From the NCBI RefSeq assembly GCF_000226115.1, contig NC_016458.1, positions 6,544,001 to 6,608,000 of the forward strand: a stretch of DNA of 64,000 nt, given 5' to 3'. The stretch comes from Thermothielavioides terrestris NRRL 8126. Lineage: Eukaryota > Ascomycota > Sordariomycetes > Sordariales > Chaetomiaceae. Under the pieces are notes generated by a model, which was not told the origin of the DNA, searched no databases, and saw nothing but the letters and a program-made list of their open reading frames with translations. This document shows positions 1 through 9,982 of the stretch, one piece after another (positions within the stretch are counted from its first letter, which is position 1; each line of letters starts with the position of its first letter). A program made the translations under genes and the position numbers.

Positions 1-237
1 CGCTTCACAGTTCGCGAGCTCGACCTTGACGAAGCCCAAAACAAACAGACATTGACTAGCAACATTCGCAACAGCTGAAGCGCGACCGCTCAGATGATAT
101 GGCTTTAAATCCACCTTGTAACACCACGGCCTCCGCCCGTTGGAGTCTTTCGCAAGGCTTGCGACGATGATTCCCTACTCCATTAAAATATCCACCATCA
201 CACGCAGGAACGAGCAAAACCATCAACCTTCGCCCCG

Positions 238-1628
238 TCACAAATCGGGATCTGATGCAGAGTCGTCCTGCACCGCAACAATGACACCCGTGTCCCACAT
301 ATTAGTCAGCGCGTCCCGCGCCATGTTGACAGGGAGGGCGAGAGACAGAGCGTTCCACAGCCACTGGCCGCGGTCGTTCAGGCGGATCTGCTCGAGCACT
401 ACGACCGGGTTGGTCGGCTCGCTCGAGTCGTGGCTGGCGAGCAGCACGATGTGCTGGATGACGGCGAAGGCGTACAGCGTCGGCGGCTGCGCGATGTAGC
501 CCCTATGCCTGCCGTCGCGGAGGACATCGCGCCAGCGCTGGCCCAGGTTGAGCAGCCTCCTCTCCAGATCTCGGGAAACGGCCCGGGTAAAGCGCCTTGC
601 TTGCCGGGCTTCGGTTTGGCCGTCGTCGTCGTCGTGGTGGTGCTCGTTGTTCTCCCGAACCTCCTCGTTGCTGCTGACGGGAGATGGGACGTAATCGCTT
701 CCCTCACTCGCCTGTTCATCATCAAAATCCGGAGGGTATGCTTGCACGAGCATGTTGAGCAATGTTCTGGACTTGTCTATCCCGGCGTCACGCATGGCCC
801 ACTTGATGTAGGCTTGGATTCCCTTGACGATGGTTGGCGAGATCTTGCTCTGATACCCGATCTCCTCGTAATCGGTAACGATTTGGGAGAGCTGGAACAG
901 GGACTCGAGAGCCTTGGTTGCTGGTTTCAGGGTGAGTACCCCATGCCAATCCGGATGGAATACGGAGTTGTCAGCTTACCAGCTACTTCATTTCCGTAGG
1001 CATGGATTGCGACGCGCTTCTTGCTGTGCTTGGGCGTGAAGACGTCGTCTAGATGTGGCTGCGTGACTCCCCACATCTTGAAGCTCACTCTCCACCACGA
1101 CGGCATCATGGGGTGCAGGCCGCGCATGTAGATCAGCTTGTGCAGCTTCTTCTGCTCCTCGTTCCAGTCCTCGTTGCCCTCCAGGCGGGCGACGGCCTTG
1201 TCGTACTCGTCTATCAAGAGCGGAAGGCTGCCGTAGCTGTCCCAGTCGCTGCTGGTACTGTAGCCATCGTCTGACGAGAAGCTGTCCAGATCTTCGTAGT
1301 CGACCGCATCGCTCTCGTCCTCCTCCTTACTCGGGGGTTGGTCTTGTTTCCGCGACGCCACAGCTGCTTTTCGGAGCCAGGCAACGTCTGGGCGGCGGTA
1401 GACTGCGCCTCCTCGGAGCGAAGCTTCGCCGTCACTGAAGGCCGAACGAGGGTACGCAGTCTTGAATCCCGTCCCATCTCCGTCCTGCTCAATCCAGTCT
1501 GCATCGCGCATATCCATGTCTGTGTCTGCGGCCTGTGAGGATGACGGGAACTCCGTCAGATCACCCAGTGCGGTAATGGTCTCCAACACCAGCGGCCGCG
1601 GCGCTTGAGGAGATGTCGTGAAGGCCAT
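238..1628 (-). CDS. Hypothetical protein, 443 aa, two exons
   Basis: Exons are 1628..980 and 920..238. The 59-nt intron runs from GTAAGC to CAG and splits one Ala codon; joining gives 443 residues with no stop. The start is the Met at 1628 (MAFTTSPQ); the frame stays open further upstream but the extra residues look like leader sequence. Residues 30-150 are acidic and low-complexity, with runs of Asp, Ser and Glu. About residues 165-285 form a compact, probably helical block containing the motif WWRVSFKMWGVTQPHLDDVF, continuing across the splice junction. A second ordered block near residues 340-430 is rich in Leu, Val and Ala. I recognise no named domain, signal peptide or membrane segment. 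The seamless reading frame across the intron and the uneven composition argue for a real gene. Function unknown. Confidence 0.72.
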
Positions 1629-2606
1629 CTTTTGGAGAAGGAAATATAGTTGGGTGAACTGGCTCAGTCGCCACAAGATGCGACAGCGAACTGCTTGGCT
1701 TGGATGGAAGTAAGGGAGTTGTTGACCCAACCTGACAGGAGCATTCACATGGCTGTCTTTGTACGGAGGGGGAGCAGGTTTCTCGGCGAGAAGACGTCGC
1801 AACAGGGAAGAAATGTGTGCGCAGTTTGTCTCTTCTGACTCGACTGGTAAAATCGGATGTCGAGGCCGCGAACAATGGCGAGCTCAACGCCGGAAACGGG
1901 TTTGCACCTTCCTGAATGCCTACAAAGAGACGGACTTGGGAACCTATTATAGCACCCGACTCTCCATTGTGCCATTTCCGGCGGGCCACGACAGCACCAC
2001 GCTCATTGACCAAGCCAGAGGGCAGAAAAACTCAAGGAGGCGTTTAGCGACGAATCGAACACGTGAACAAATCAGGAGCCTTCACAGCCAGATGAATGCA
2101 TGCCCAAAACTCTCGAGATGCTCGGCAGAGTGCGTACAGTACGTGTCACCCGTATCTCGGTACCCACCGAATAACATCGCCCGCGCCATGCTTGCCGAAC
2201 GTGCCTCTCTTAATTAAGCAAGCAAAAATCTTCAAAAACTCTGTTTTTAAGAAAATCCAGGGCTCTATCAAAGACGGGGACTAAATAGGGTTGCAATCTA
2301 TCCATTGAAGGCAGCGTACGGTACGATTAGAACTCCGCGATGACGAGGGGTGCTCCTCCCAAAACGGAACGTGAGAGGTTGGGCGCAACTCGGCCATCCA
2401 CAGCAGGTGCAACGCAAGGCTGAGTGACGGCTAGTGCCTGGTCCGTGCGCTGCGCGGGAACCGTGCGTGTGGAAAGCGCGCTAAGGAGACGACCCTGGCT
2501 TTCGCCGTGGTGGATTGGGCGACTTTTTACTTTCTTGCGCTTCGCCCTGCCACAGCGTCGCGTATTCAGTAGCTCAACCACCTCCCCGACAGCGATACTG
2601 ACAAGC
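1629..2606. other. Intergenic region between divergent genes
   Basis: About 980 bases separate the start codons of the leftward unknown gene and the rightward Acinus-like gene, so this must hold both promoters and 5' leaders. The rightward frame is open for 61 codons before the chosen start, which may be leader. I see no RNA gene, repeat or further supported coding region. Confidence 0.5.
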
Positions 2607-4529
2607 ATGGCAACAGACTTCAGTCGATTGACGGTGGTGGAGTTGCGCCAGGAGCTAAAGCGACGCAATCTGCCACAGACCGGCAAGAAAGCCGATCTGG
2701 TCGACCGATTGATGGCGTTCGACAAGGAGCACGGCGACCCAGACCATCAAGGAGCGCGTGATTCGCCGCCCGCTCAGGGCCCGCCAGCGGAGTCACAGCA
2801 CGAGAGCAACTCGGACTTGCCAGCCCAAGCCAGCCCTGACACCTACCTGCGGCCCTCTGTTTCTGACGATGCTCCCCCAACCTCCGCCAACAATCACACG
2901 CGGAACACCACATCCACGGCTGAGAGCTCAGGCACGACTCCCACTCTGAAACCAGCCAACGGAGACAAAGTCGACGAGACTGCCGGGATTGAGCCTGCTA
3001 CTGTCACGGAAATCTTTAAGGACAGCGTGAGCAGGAAGCGACGGTCGCGAAGCCCTCCTCCCGAAAACGATTCGACAAGGAAGCGCGCTCGCCCTAGCGA
3101 CCAAACTGGCGAAGCAGATGTAAAACCTGAGCCACGTGAAACTGCCCTCCCTCCTCCTGGCGAGAACCTAGCCGGCAGCGACACGCCCTCGGCATCGGCT
3201 GAGCAGGCGCATCCTGCTCAATCGGTGAAGGACAACGGCGCCGCGATTCGAGACTCGACGCGCGACGACCAAGAAGAAAAACATGCGCTTGCAGAAGAGC
3301 GCACACAGCATTGGGACAGGGAAAACATACAGTCACATCTCCCATCGGAAGAGCGGAAGGTCGGCATTGCTGATGAGCGCCTGGCCGACTATGACAGAGA
3401 AGTCGCACCATCGCAGCACCCTGCTACACCTGCGCTCTACATCAAAAATTTCATGCGCCCTTTGAGGGAGTCGGTCTTGCGCGACTATCTGATTGAACTC
3501 GCTGCATTTCCCGGCGTTAAGCCCGACCCTGATTGTGTGGTTGACTTTTATCTGGATCAAATTCGCACGCACGCCTTTGTGCGGTTCACCAGCATTTCTG
3601 CAGCCTCACGTGTCCGCACAGCCTTACACGGGACCGTGTGGCCCGACGAGCGCAATAGAAAAGAGCTGTGGGTCGACTTCATTCCCGAGGACAAGGTGGT
3701 GGAGTGGGCCGATCGCGAACAGTCAGAAGGTGGACGAGGATCTTCAGGCCGCTGGGAAGTCCTGTACGAGCCTGACGACGACGGCATCATTACTGCCAGG
3801 TTGGTCAACGCGGAAATGGAGCCGGCCCGTCGCAATTCCACAAGGCAGCCTCTCGGTCCCCCGCCGGTTCCAACCGGCCCTGCGCGCAACTACCCAGGCG
3901 TCGAGGGAGCGCCTTCGGGTCCGCGGGGTCGAGGAACGAACCACTACCGTCAGGCGCCGCCGCCACCGCCGCCCCCGGCCTCAAATGCCTCCAGAGGCCG
4001 CGACTACAAGGTTACGCGCGCCTACCCGCCCTTGCAGTACCGCCCTGCGTCCGAGGAGCTAGCCCAGCGTCGGTTGGCCAACATGAATTACCACATCACC
4101 AAGGATCGCCACCGGGACCTGGGCCGGCCGGACGAGATCAACAGATACACCTTTGAGGACGGCGACCTGTTTGTTGACCGCGGCGAAGAAGCGTTCATTG
4201 GCATCCGCCCTCCTCATCGCGAGCGCGAGCGTCGCCGCCTCGGCATCGGCCGGGGCAATCGGGGCCCGGCGCCACGCCGGCGGACGCCTTCCCCGCGCCG
4301 CCCGTCGCGCGATGATGACAGCTACCGCGGCAGTCGCGGCGACTACCGTGAGCGCGACCGGGACGACTATCGGGACCGCAACCGAGACGACTACCGCGAC
4401 CCTGAGCGCGGCGGCCGCTACCGGGACGACGTCCCGCGCTCCCGCTTCGACGGCCAGCCGCTCCCGACTTTCACCGGCGGCGGCCGCGGCGGCAGACGTG
4501 GTGGCGGCGGCAGACGGGACCGTTATTAA
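2607..4529 (+). CDS. Acinus-like SAP/RRM RNA-processing protein
   Basis: A single-exon gene of 640 residues. The Met at 2607 was chosen because the SAP domain follows at once: residues 5-37 contain LTVVELRQELKRRNLPQTGK and KADLVDRLM. A long Pro/Ser/Glu-rich linker follows, with a basic stretch near residue 150 (RKRRSRSPPP). An RRM lies at about residues 270-370, starting ALYIKNFMRPL and containing HAFVRFTSISAASRVRTAL. Near residue 515 the segment YTFEDGDLFVDRGEEAF resembles the fungal version of the RNPS1/SAP18-binding region found C-terminal in Acinus. The tail is Arg/Asp repeats (DYRERDRD type) and RGG. Acinus is a nuclear subunit of the ASAP complex, linked to exon-junction complexes and splicing; that role is inferred from domain order. 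The frame extends 61 codons upstream, so a longer N-terminus is possible but unlikely. Confidence 0.85.
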   Translation: MATDFSRLTVVELRQELKRRNLPQTGKKADLVDRLMAFDKEHGDPDHQGARDSPPAQGPPAESQHESNSDLPAQASPDTYLRPSVSDDAPPTSANNHTRNTTSTAESSGTTPTLKPANGDKVDETAGIEPATVTEIFKDSVSRKRRSRSPPPENDSTRKRARPSDQTGEADVKPEPRETALPPPGENLAGSDTPSASAEQAHPAQSVKDNGAAIRDSTRDDQEEKHALAEERTQHWDRENIQSHLPSEERKVGIADERLADYDREVAPSQHPATPALYIKNFMRPLRESVLRDYLIELAAFPGVKPDPDCVVDFYLDQIRTHAFVRFTSISAASRVRTALHGTVWPDERNRKELWVDFIPEDKVVEWADREQSEGGRGSSGRWEVLYEPDDDGIITARLVNAEMEPARRNSTRQPLGPPPVPTGPARNYPGVEGAPSGPRGRGTNHYRQAPPPPPPPASNASRGRDYKVTRAYPPLQYRPASEELAQRRLANMNYHITKDRHRDLGRPDEINRYTFEDGDLFVDRGEEAFIGIRPPHRERERRRLGIGRGNRGPAPRRRTPSPRRPSRDDDSYRGSRGDYRERDRDDYRDRNRDDYRDPERGGRYRDDVPRSRFDGQPLPTFTGGGRGGRRGGGGRRDRY

Positions 4530-5673
4530 GACCGACCGGCCAACAACAGACTTTATCCTGGCAGATTTGGCAACGGGGGGATCTTCCATTTCTCATTGCG
4601 GCGCGGCGTCTTACCGCTTGTGTTTTCCCCAGCTTTTACCAGGACGAGCTGCTCAATTGTTCAAGCAGCGCAGGCATCTTCCACCACAGCCCGTCTCCTC
4701 ATTTCTCACCCTTTCCCTGCAAGCGGGACCTGGCTCCGTAAGGAATAGAATGCGAGAAACGGAAGGTCAGCGGCGGATCACCAGAAGAAGAAAAAAAGGA
4801 ACTTCGACATGAAAAGAAGACCCCATGAGGAACATAAGAACCAAGTCTGGCCCCGAGAAAGGGCGAGCAAGGGAGGGCCGCCGCAAAACAGGGCAGACAG
4901 ACAGACAGTGGATCAGTCTGACATGTTTTCATGTTACGGGCCATCCGGCGATACCTTGCCGCCGGAAACCCCCTCTAGAGGCCTCCTTAGTGCCTACTTA
5001 GTTAGCAACCCTGCCCCATCGATGGAATGGCATATGGCGGGAGGGGGGGGCACAGGAAGCGAGGCTTGCACCGGCTCAAGCGAGCACATACGGACGGGCC
5101 AAGGCGTAGTATCGAGGCCTATCTACCTCTGTTGTTTTTTTTCCCTCCCCCCTCCCCCCTCCCTCTAGGGGCGGGCGGGCATGTTGGCTCCGCCCAAGCT
5201 GTTGTAACTATCTAGACTTGTTGGCGAAAAAGTTGACATCTGTACGGAATAGATACCCGGTATTTGAACTTCTGCTGGCCTAGATTCGTGACTGACGGGT
5301 TCGTGGACCTACCTGGATGAGGTGCGTTATTTCATTCCCAAGCTCAATTGGGTGGGCTTATGTGTCATAATACTCCAAGTTTAAAGCAACACTAACGACG
5401 TCGTCAATCACCGAAGGGTGTTGTCATATTTGCCAGATGGGGAGTAAAATGGAAAGTCAATTTTCAGAACCTATCTGCGGACGGCATGCCCCGAGGGAAA
5501 AGCCATGTCCAGCTCGTATCAATCTGGCCATCAGACAGCTCAAGACCTCTTCCCAAAACATGCTCCCATAGGAGATGTTCGGAAGCCACTGAAAGATAAA
5601 ACGCAACGCAGACCCCCGAAACCCATGACCGATGCAAAGAACCAAAGCCAGAAATCCGGACGGACGGACGCCC
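4530..5673. other. Intergenic region between convergent genes
   Basis: About 1.1 kb holds the 3' ends of the Acinus-like gene and of the carbamoyl-phosphate synthase gene. It includes a T/C-rich low-complexity stretch near 5130-5170. No coding region, RNA gene or repeat family is supported. Confidence 0.5.
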
Positions 5674-7116
5674 CTACGGGGAATTCGTAGCCAGGGGCCA
5701 GGGCTCCACGCCGACGCGCTCCTTGTTGAGGATGTCGATCATCAGCTGGGACGGCCTGTTGTCGCGGTAGACCTTGGCGTTGTCCTTGTACATCTTGACG
5801 TTCTCCAGATACTTGTCGAACAGGTAGGCGCTGTCCATGGGGCCGCCCTTGGCTTCCGGGTGGAACTGGGTGGAGAAGATGGGGCGGGTCTTGTGCATCA
5901 TGCCCTCGTTGCTGCCGTCGTTGAGGTTCACAAAGTACTCCTTGAACTCGCTGGGCAGCGTGCTGGCGTCGACGGCGTAGCCGTGGTTCTGGCTGGTGAT
6001 GTGGCACTGGCCGGTGGTCAGGTCGAGCGCCGGGATGTTGTGGGCGCGGTTGCCGTATTTCAGCTTGATGGTCCGGGCGCCGACGGCGAGAGCCAGGAGC
6101 TGGTGGCCAAGGCAGATGCCCATGATCGGAACGGACGAGGTCTCCATCAGGCGGCCCAGGTTGTAGACCGTCTCCTGGCAGTGGGTCGGGTCACCGGGGC
6201 CGTTGGAGATGAAGACGCCGTCGAAGTTCTCGGCAACCTTGTGAATCGGGTAGTTGTAGGGGAACACGGTGACCGAGGCGCCGCGGCTGACCAGGCTGCG
6301 CAGGATGTTCTCCTTGACGCCGCAGTCGATCAGAGCAACGTGGAAGGTGGCGTTGGGGTTAGCAACGACAAATGGAGCCTTGGTGCTCACGCGCTTGACC
6401 AGGTTGATCGCGCCGGGGTCGATGAAGCCCTCGTCCTCGTCGGCGTCGTACTCGTCGCCGATCGAGATCCTGGCGAGCGAAGAACCCTGCTCGCGCAGGT
6501 AGGTGACAATGGCGCGAGTATCGACGCCGGAGATGGCGGGCACGCCCTCCCGCGCGCACCACTCGCCCAGGCTCTCGACGGCCGTCCAGTGGCTGTACTT
6601 CTCGGCGACGTCGGCGACGACAACTCCGGCGCATTGGATGTGGGGCGACTCAAAGTACTTCAGGAGATTGTACTGGTCGCGCTCCTTCGAGGGAACACCG
6701 TAGTTGCCAATCAGGGGCTGGGTGAAGACCAGGATTTGGCCGCGGTAGGAGGGGTCCGTCATGGACTCGGGGTATCCCACGAGGGAGGTGGTGAACACGG
6801 CCTCGCCCGAGATGTTCGAGTTGGCGCCGAAAGCCTTGCCTTGGAACACGGGGCCATCCTGCAGCGGCAGAGGTCAACAGCCCGCGCGGGCGAAACGTCA
6901 CGTACTCAACGCCAAACGTACTCTGATGGTGAACGTGGCGTTCACACCGGATGCAGCAGCAGTGGCCCTCGTGTTGGAGGCAGGCATGGCTCTGCCTTTG
7001 CTGCCGTCCACGGCGAGCCTGCTCAGAAGACGAGCCTGGCCCGCAATGCGGGACGGGACCCTTGGGGCAGCATGACCCAGGGCATTCGGGAGGCGGGCTG
7101 CCAGGGAAGTGAACAT
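5674..7116 (-). CDS. arg-2: Carbamoyl-phosphate synthase, arginine-specific, small subunit
   Basis: This is the glutaminase subunit of the mitochondrial arginine-pathway carbamoyl-phosphate synthase (arg-2 of Neurospora, CPA1 of yeast); it cleaves glutamine and passes ammonia to the large subunit. Exons are 7116..6922 (65 codons) and 6858..5674, joined over a 63-nt GTACGT...CAG intron between ATFTIR and DGPVFQG, giving 459 residues. Residues 1-45 are rich in Arg, Ala and Ser and lack acidic residues early on, as in a mitochondrial targeting peptide. The N-terminal CPSase domain contains [19 protein letters not shown]. The class-I glutaminase domain shows SNGPGDP, the nucleophile Cys in [13 protein letters not shown] and the catalytic His-Glu in [11 protein letters not shown]. 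Both domains appear full length. Translation is expected to be controlled by the attenuator uORF whose stop lies 73 nt upstream of this start codon. Confidence 0.97.
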
Positions 7117-7189
7117 CTCCGAGGATGTGTGCTAGGGTAAGGTTGAAGAGAGGTAGGAGGCCCTAGTTCAAGTCGTGCAAAGAGGGGTA

Positions 7190-7488
7190 TTAAGCTGACA
7201 GGGCCCTCCACAGATGGTCTGAAATTCTGGTCAGTACGAAGCGGTGAGTCAAGACCCTGGGAGGGAGGGGCGCGGACCTGAGAAGTAGTCCTGGACACGC
7301 CAGCACATTAGCACCAACTCGCACAATGCAGTCATGTTCATGGTAAACCGAGACACCAGTCGAGAAACACAGACTTCCCAGTCCATGTATACGTTGTCAC
7401 ACACCGGAGTCGGGAAAAGGGGGAAGAGGGAAGGGAGAGGGGCACGGAGACGTACCTGAGAAGTGAAGATGGAGAATCGACCTTTCAT
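7190..7488 (-). CDS. Arginine attenuator peptide uORF, three exons with a 13-nt microexon
   Basis: Exons are 7488..7456 (33 nt), 7290..7278 (13 nt) and 7218..7190 (29 nt). Joined, they make 75 nt: 24 residues plus TAA, the same length as the Neurospora arg-2 attenuator peptide. The peptide begins MKGRFSIFTSQ, continues DYFSD and ends HLWRALSA. Asp12 and Trp19, important for ribosome stalling in the family, are present. Intron 1 (7291..7455, 165 nt) has a GTACGT donor. Intron 2 (7219..7277, 59 nt) has a GTCCGC donor, which is poor, but a good CTGAC branch site and TTTCAG acceptor. When arginine is high the nascent peptide is known to stall ribosomes and lower translation of the downstream cistron. 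Only this splice choice restores the family peptide, which is the main evidence for it; transcripts were not available. Confidence 0.88.
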
Positions 7489-7718
7489 CAGCGCGGCTGT
7501 GAAGAGGGCCAATTCAGAACAGGCAAAGGAGTTGTTGCCGGGTGCGCGTGGTGGGTTGTGTGTTTTGCAGCTGCGATGCAGGATTTCCTCCTCAGTTGGG
7601 TTGGGCTGTGTTGTGCGTCGAAGTTGACTTTGGAGTGACGAAATGGCGGGAGAGGGGGAAGAAAAATTGCACACTTTTTTTGTCACCATTGAGTGGGCTC
7701 CACCGAGTTTGTCTGCAC

Positions 7719-8108
7719 GGTAGACGTTAAAGAGGTCCCGCCAAGACTAATTTCGGCCAATTGTCGGCAATGTTTTTACACCGTCAGTACGTCGCCAAGA
7801 TCGCTACGGGGTTTGCACTATCGCCAAGGGTTAGTTCGCCGGGGGTACGGAGGGCGGCACTAGCCCCCCGCTAGTTAGGATGTAGGTTAAGGTGAGGATA
7901 TAGGTTATAGTTAGAGTACGGGTTATCCTCGTTTTCTTTTTTTTCGATTTGGTTGAGGTATCGTAAAGTTGTTGTTGTTGCGAGTCTTGCGATTTTGCAT
8001 TGTTGATGTTCGAAGTCGTGGTGGCCTCGCTCACCCTTGGCGATTTGTAATTACTTGTACGCGGCAGTCTCCGAAATTAGTCTTGGCGGGACCTCTTTAA
8101 CGACGACC
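7719..8108 (+). mobile_element. MITE copy A, 390 bp
   Basis: Flanked by the perfect 8-bp direct repeat GTCTGCAC (7711-7718 and 8109-8116). The terminal inverted repeats share the core AAAGAGGTCCCGCCAAGAC followed by TAATTTCGG. The left arm continues with CCAATTGTCGGCAATG, the right arm (read inward) with AGACTGCCGCGTAC. Inside are a C/G-rich segment and a degenerate telomere-like tract near 7870-7925. No coding capacity. It lies between the attenuator uORF leader and the ETF-beta gene. Confidence 0.9.
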
Positions 8109-8602
8109 GTCTGCACCGGGTCCAATTGGCTAGGCGGCCACTGGGCTGGGGAGCATTGGGACCTCGTTCCAATGGTTCCAATCGGGCGGCTTCTTCCAGT
8201 CATCGCTGCGGCTTCGGCGGACAAAGCCCGCACGTGCGGCATGCCCGAATCTGCTGAAACCCGACAGGGATGAGGGCAGCGTCTGGTCAAGATGCTAGAC
8301 TGCTGAAAATTCGGCATCTTTGTTCTTGCCTTTCCACAGGAGCATTGAAGGAACCAGGAAGGCAGACGAGAGTCAACAGTGGAGGGACGTCAGAGGCTGC
8401 ATGGCGGGGTGACGCCTTTCAAAACTTGGCCTCGAGAACCCCACGCTGCGAAGCGGCGTCTTGGAAATCCGGGTTCAAGACCCCTGAGGGTGCAGGTATC
8501 GCACGATATTCAATAGGTACCTGATTCATGAGCGAGCAGAGGGCAGACCGTTGGTTCTATGAAGCATGTTTATAGAGGACCGACGGCTTGTATACAATTT
8601 TT

Positions 8603-9593
8603 CTAGAGAGCGCCGAGCTCCTTGAGCTTGGAAATAAGTCCATCCACGTCCTCGACCTTGCCGCCGCCTTGCCTCGCAGGTGGCTCTGTTCAGCGAGTTA
8701 GCCAACTGGCCCTCGGAATAGAAGAACAATACACCCACGCCACACTTACCCGTGACCTTGAGCACCTTGAGCCTCTTGTCCGCCGTGATGCCAAAGTCGG
8801 CCAGCGTCTTCTTCTCCAGCGGCTTCTTCTTGGCCTTCATGATGTTGGGCAGGCTCGCGTAGCGCGGCTCGTTGAGGCGCAGGTCCGTGGTGATGACCAT
8901 GGGCAGCTTGGCGCGCACCGTCTCGACGCCGCCGTCCACCTCGCGCGTGACGCTGACCGTGTCGCCCTCGCCGAACTCGACCTTGCTCGCCTGCGTGGCC
9001 TGCGGCCACCCCAGCAGGCCCGCCAGCATCTGGCCCGTCTGGTTGGCGTCGTCGTCGATGCTCTGCTTGCCGAGGATCACCAGGTTGCTCTTCTGCTGCT
9101 CGGCCGCCGCCTTGAGCAGCTTGGCGACCGTCAGCGGCTCCAGGTCCTCGCCCTCCTTGACCTCGACGTGGATGGCGCGGTCGGCGCCCATGGCCATGGC
9201 CGTGCGCAGGACGTCCTGCGCCTTGGGCGGCCCGGCGCTGAGCACGCAGATGTCCTCGACGCCGCCGGGGGCGCTCTTCCGCTCGCGGATCCGCACGCTC
9301 TCCTCGACAGAGAGCTCGTCGAACGGATTCATGCTGTGCTTGACGCCGGCCGTCTCGACGCCGGTCTGCGCCTTGTTGACGCGCGGCTTGACCTGTGATC
9401 GAGGGGCTGCGTCAGCAAGGGACTCGGGGCAGGGCTGCAATCAGCGGACCATGCATCATGCGTAGCTGGAATCGGAGCAGCGGCGGTCGCAGTTTTGCAA
9501 TTGATCGAGTTGTGGCCCCCCAAATGGCCGTGGTGCACTCACCGCATAGTCAATCACCCGCTTGACGGGAACCAATATCCGTAACGCTGACAT
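8603..9593 (-). CDS. etfB: Electron transfer flavoprotein beta subunit
   Basis: This is the mitochondrial-matrix ETF beta subunit, which with the FAD-carrying alpha subunit accepts electrons from acyl-CoA and other dehydrogenases. Exons are 9593..9543 (17 codons, [17 protein letters not shown]), 9392..8750 and 8685..8603; introns are 150 nt (GTGAGT...CAG) and 64 nt (GTAAGT...CAG). The product is 258 residues, normal for the family. Family features seen are the N-terminal [11 protein letters not shown] strand, the segment [17 protein letters not shown], the nucleotide-site strand [18 protein letters not shown] and the ETF-beta signature region ([16 protein letters not shown], then [16 protein letters not shown]). 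The last exon encodes the short C-terminal tail ending LKELGAL, and joins in frame at a split Glu codon. No cleavable presequence is evident, as is usual for this subunit. Confidence 0.95.
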
Positions 9594-9982
9594 GGCGAGG
9601 GCCTGGGGCGCAATGGCGAGTGTAACGGAGAAGAGAGGAAATGCTTCCCAGCTGCGTCCCGCGCCAGCTTGTGCCCTCCCGGCAAGCCGATGCCAACCTC
9701 GGCCAAGCGCGGCTTTGCAGGCGGCTAAGCACAGCATATGCACATCCCTAACCCTGGACAATCGAGATCCATACGGTCACTCACCAGCGAGACATGAGAA
9801 TATCGCCGTCAACTCCGTGAAAATGGCTATTAATCATAATCAAAAGGCATATCTACGCTCCCACACCGTGCAAGCTCACCCCAGCTGGGCGGGCGCTATG
9901 TATGTACGCGATGGATCGCGCCCTCTCCTCCCCCTACCAGCACCCACCCCTTGACCTTTCCACACACCACATGTACGCACCC

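Noticed and set aside
5632..7140. 502-codon + strand frame over the carbamoyl-phosphate synthase gene
   Set aside because: It is antisense to a clearly conserved gene; its Val/Gly/Asp-rich composition is the shadow of GC-rich codons.
7719..8108. TA target duplication (Tc1/mariner type) for the MITEs
   Set aside because: TA next to the inverted-repeat core is part of a longer palindromic end; just outside it, 8-bp direct repeats occur at all five copies.
8461..8495. tRNA-like GGTTCAAGACC box
   Set aside because: No matching D-arm, anticodon arm or acceptor stem around it.
8622..9398. 258-codon + strand frame over ETF-beta
   Set aside because: Antisense shadow of a conserved gene.
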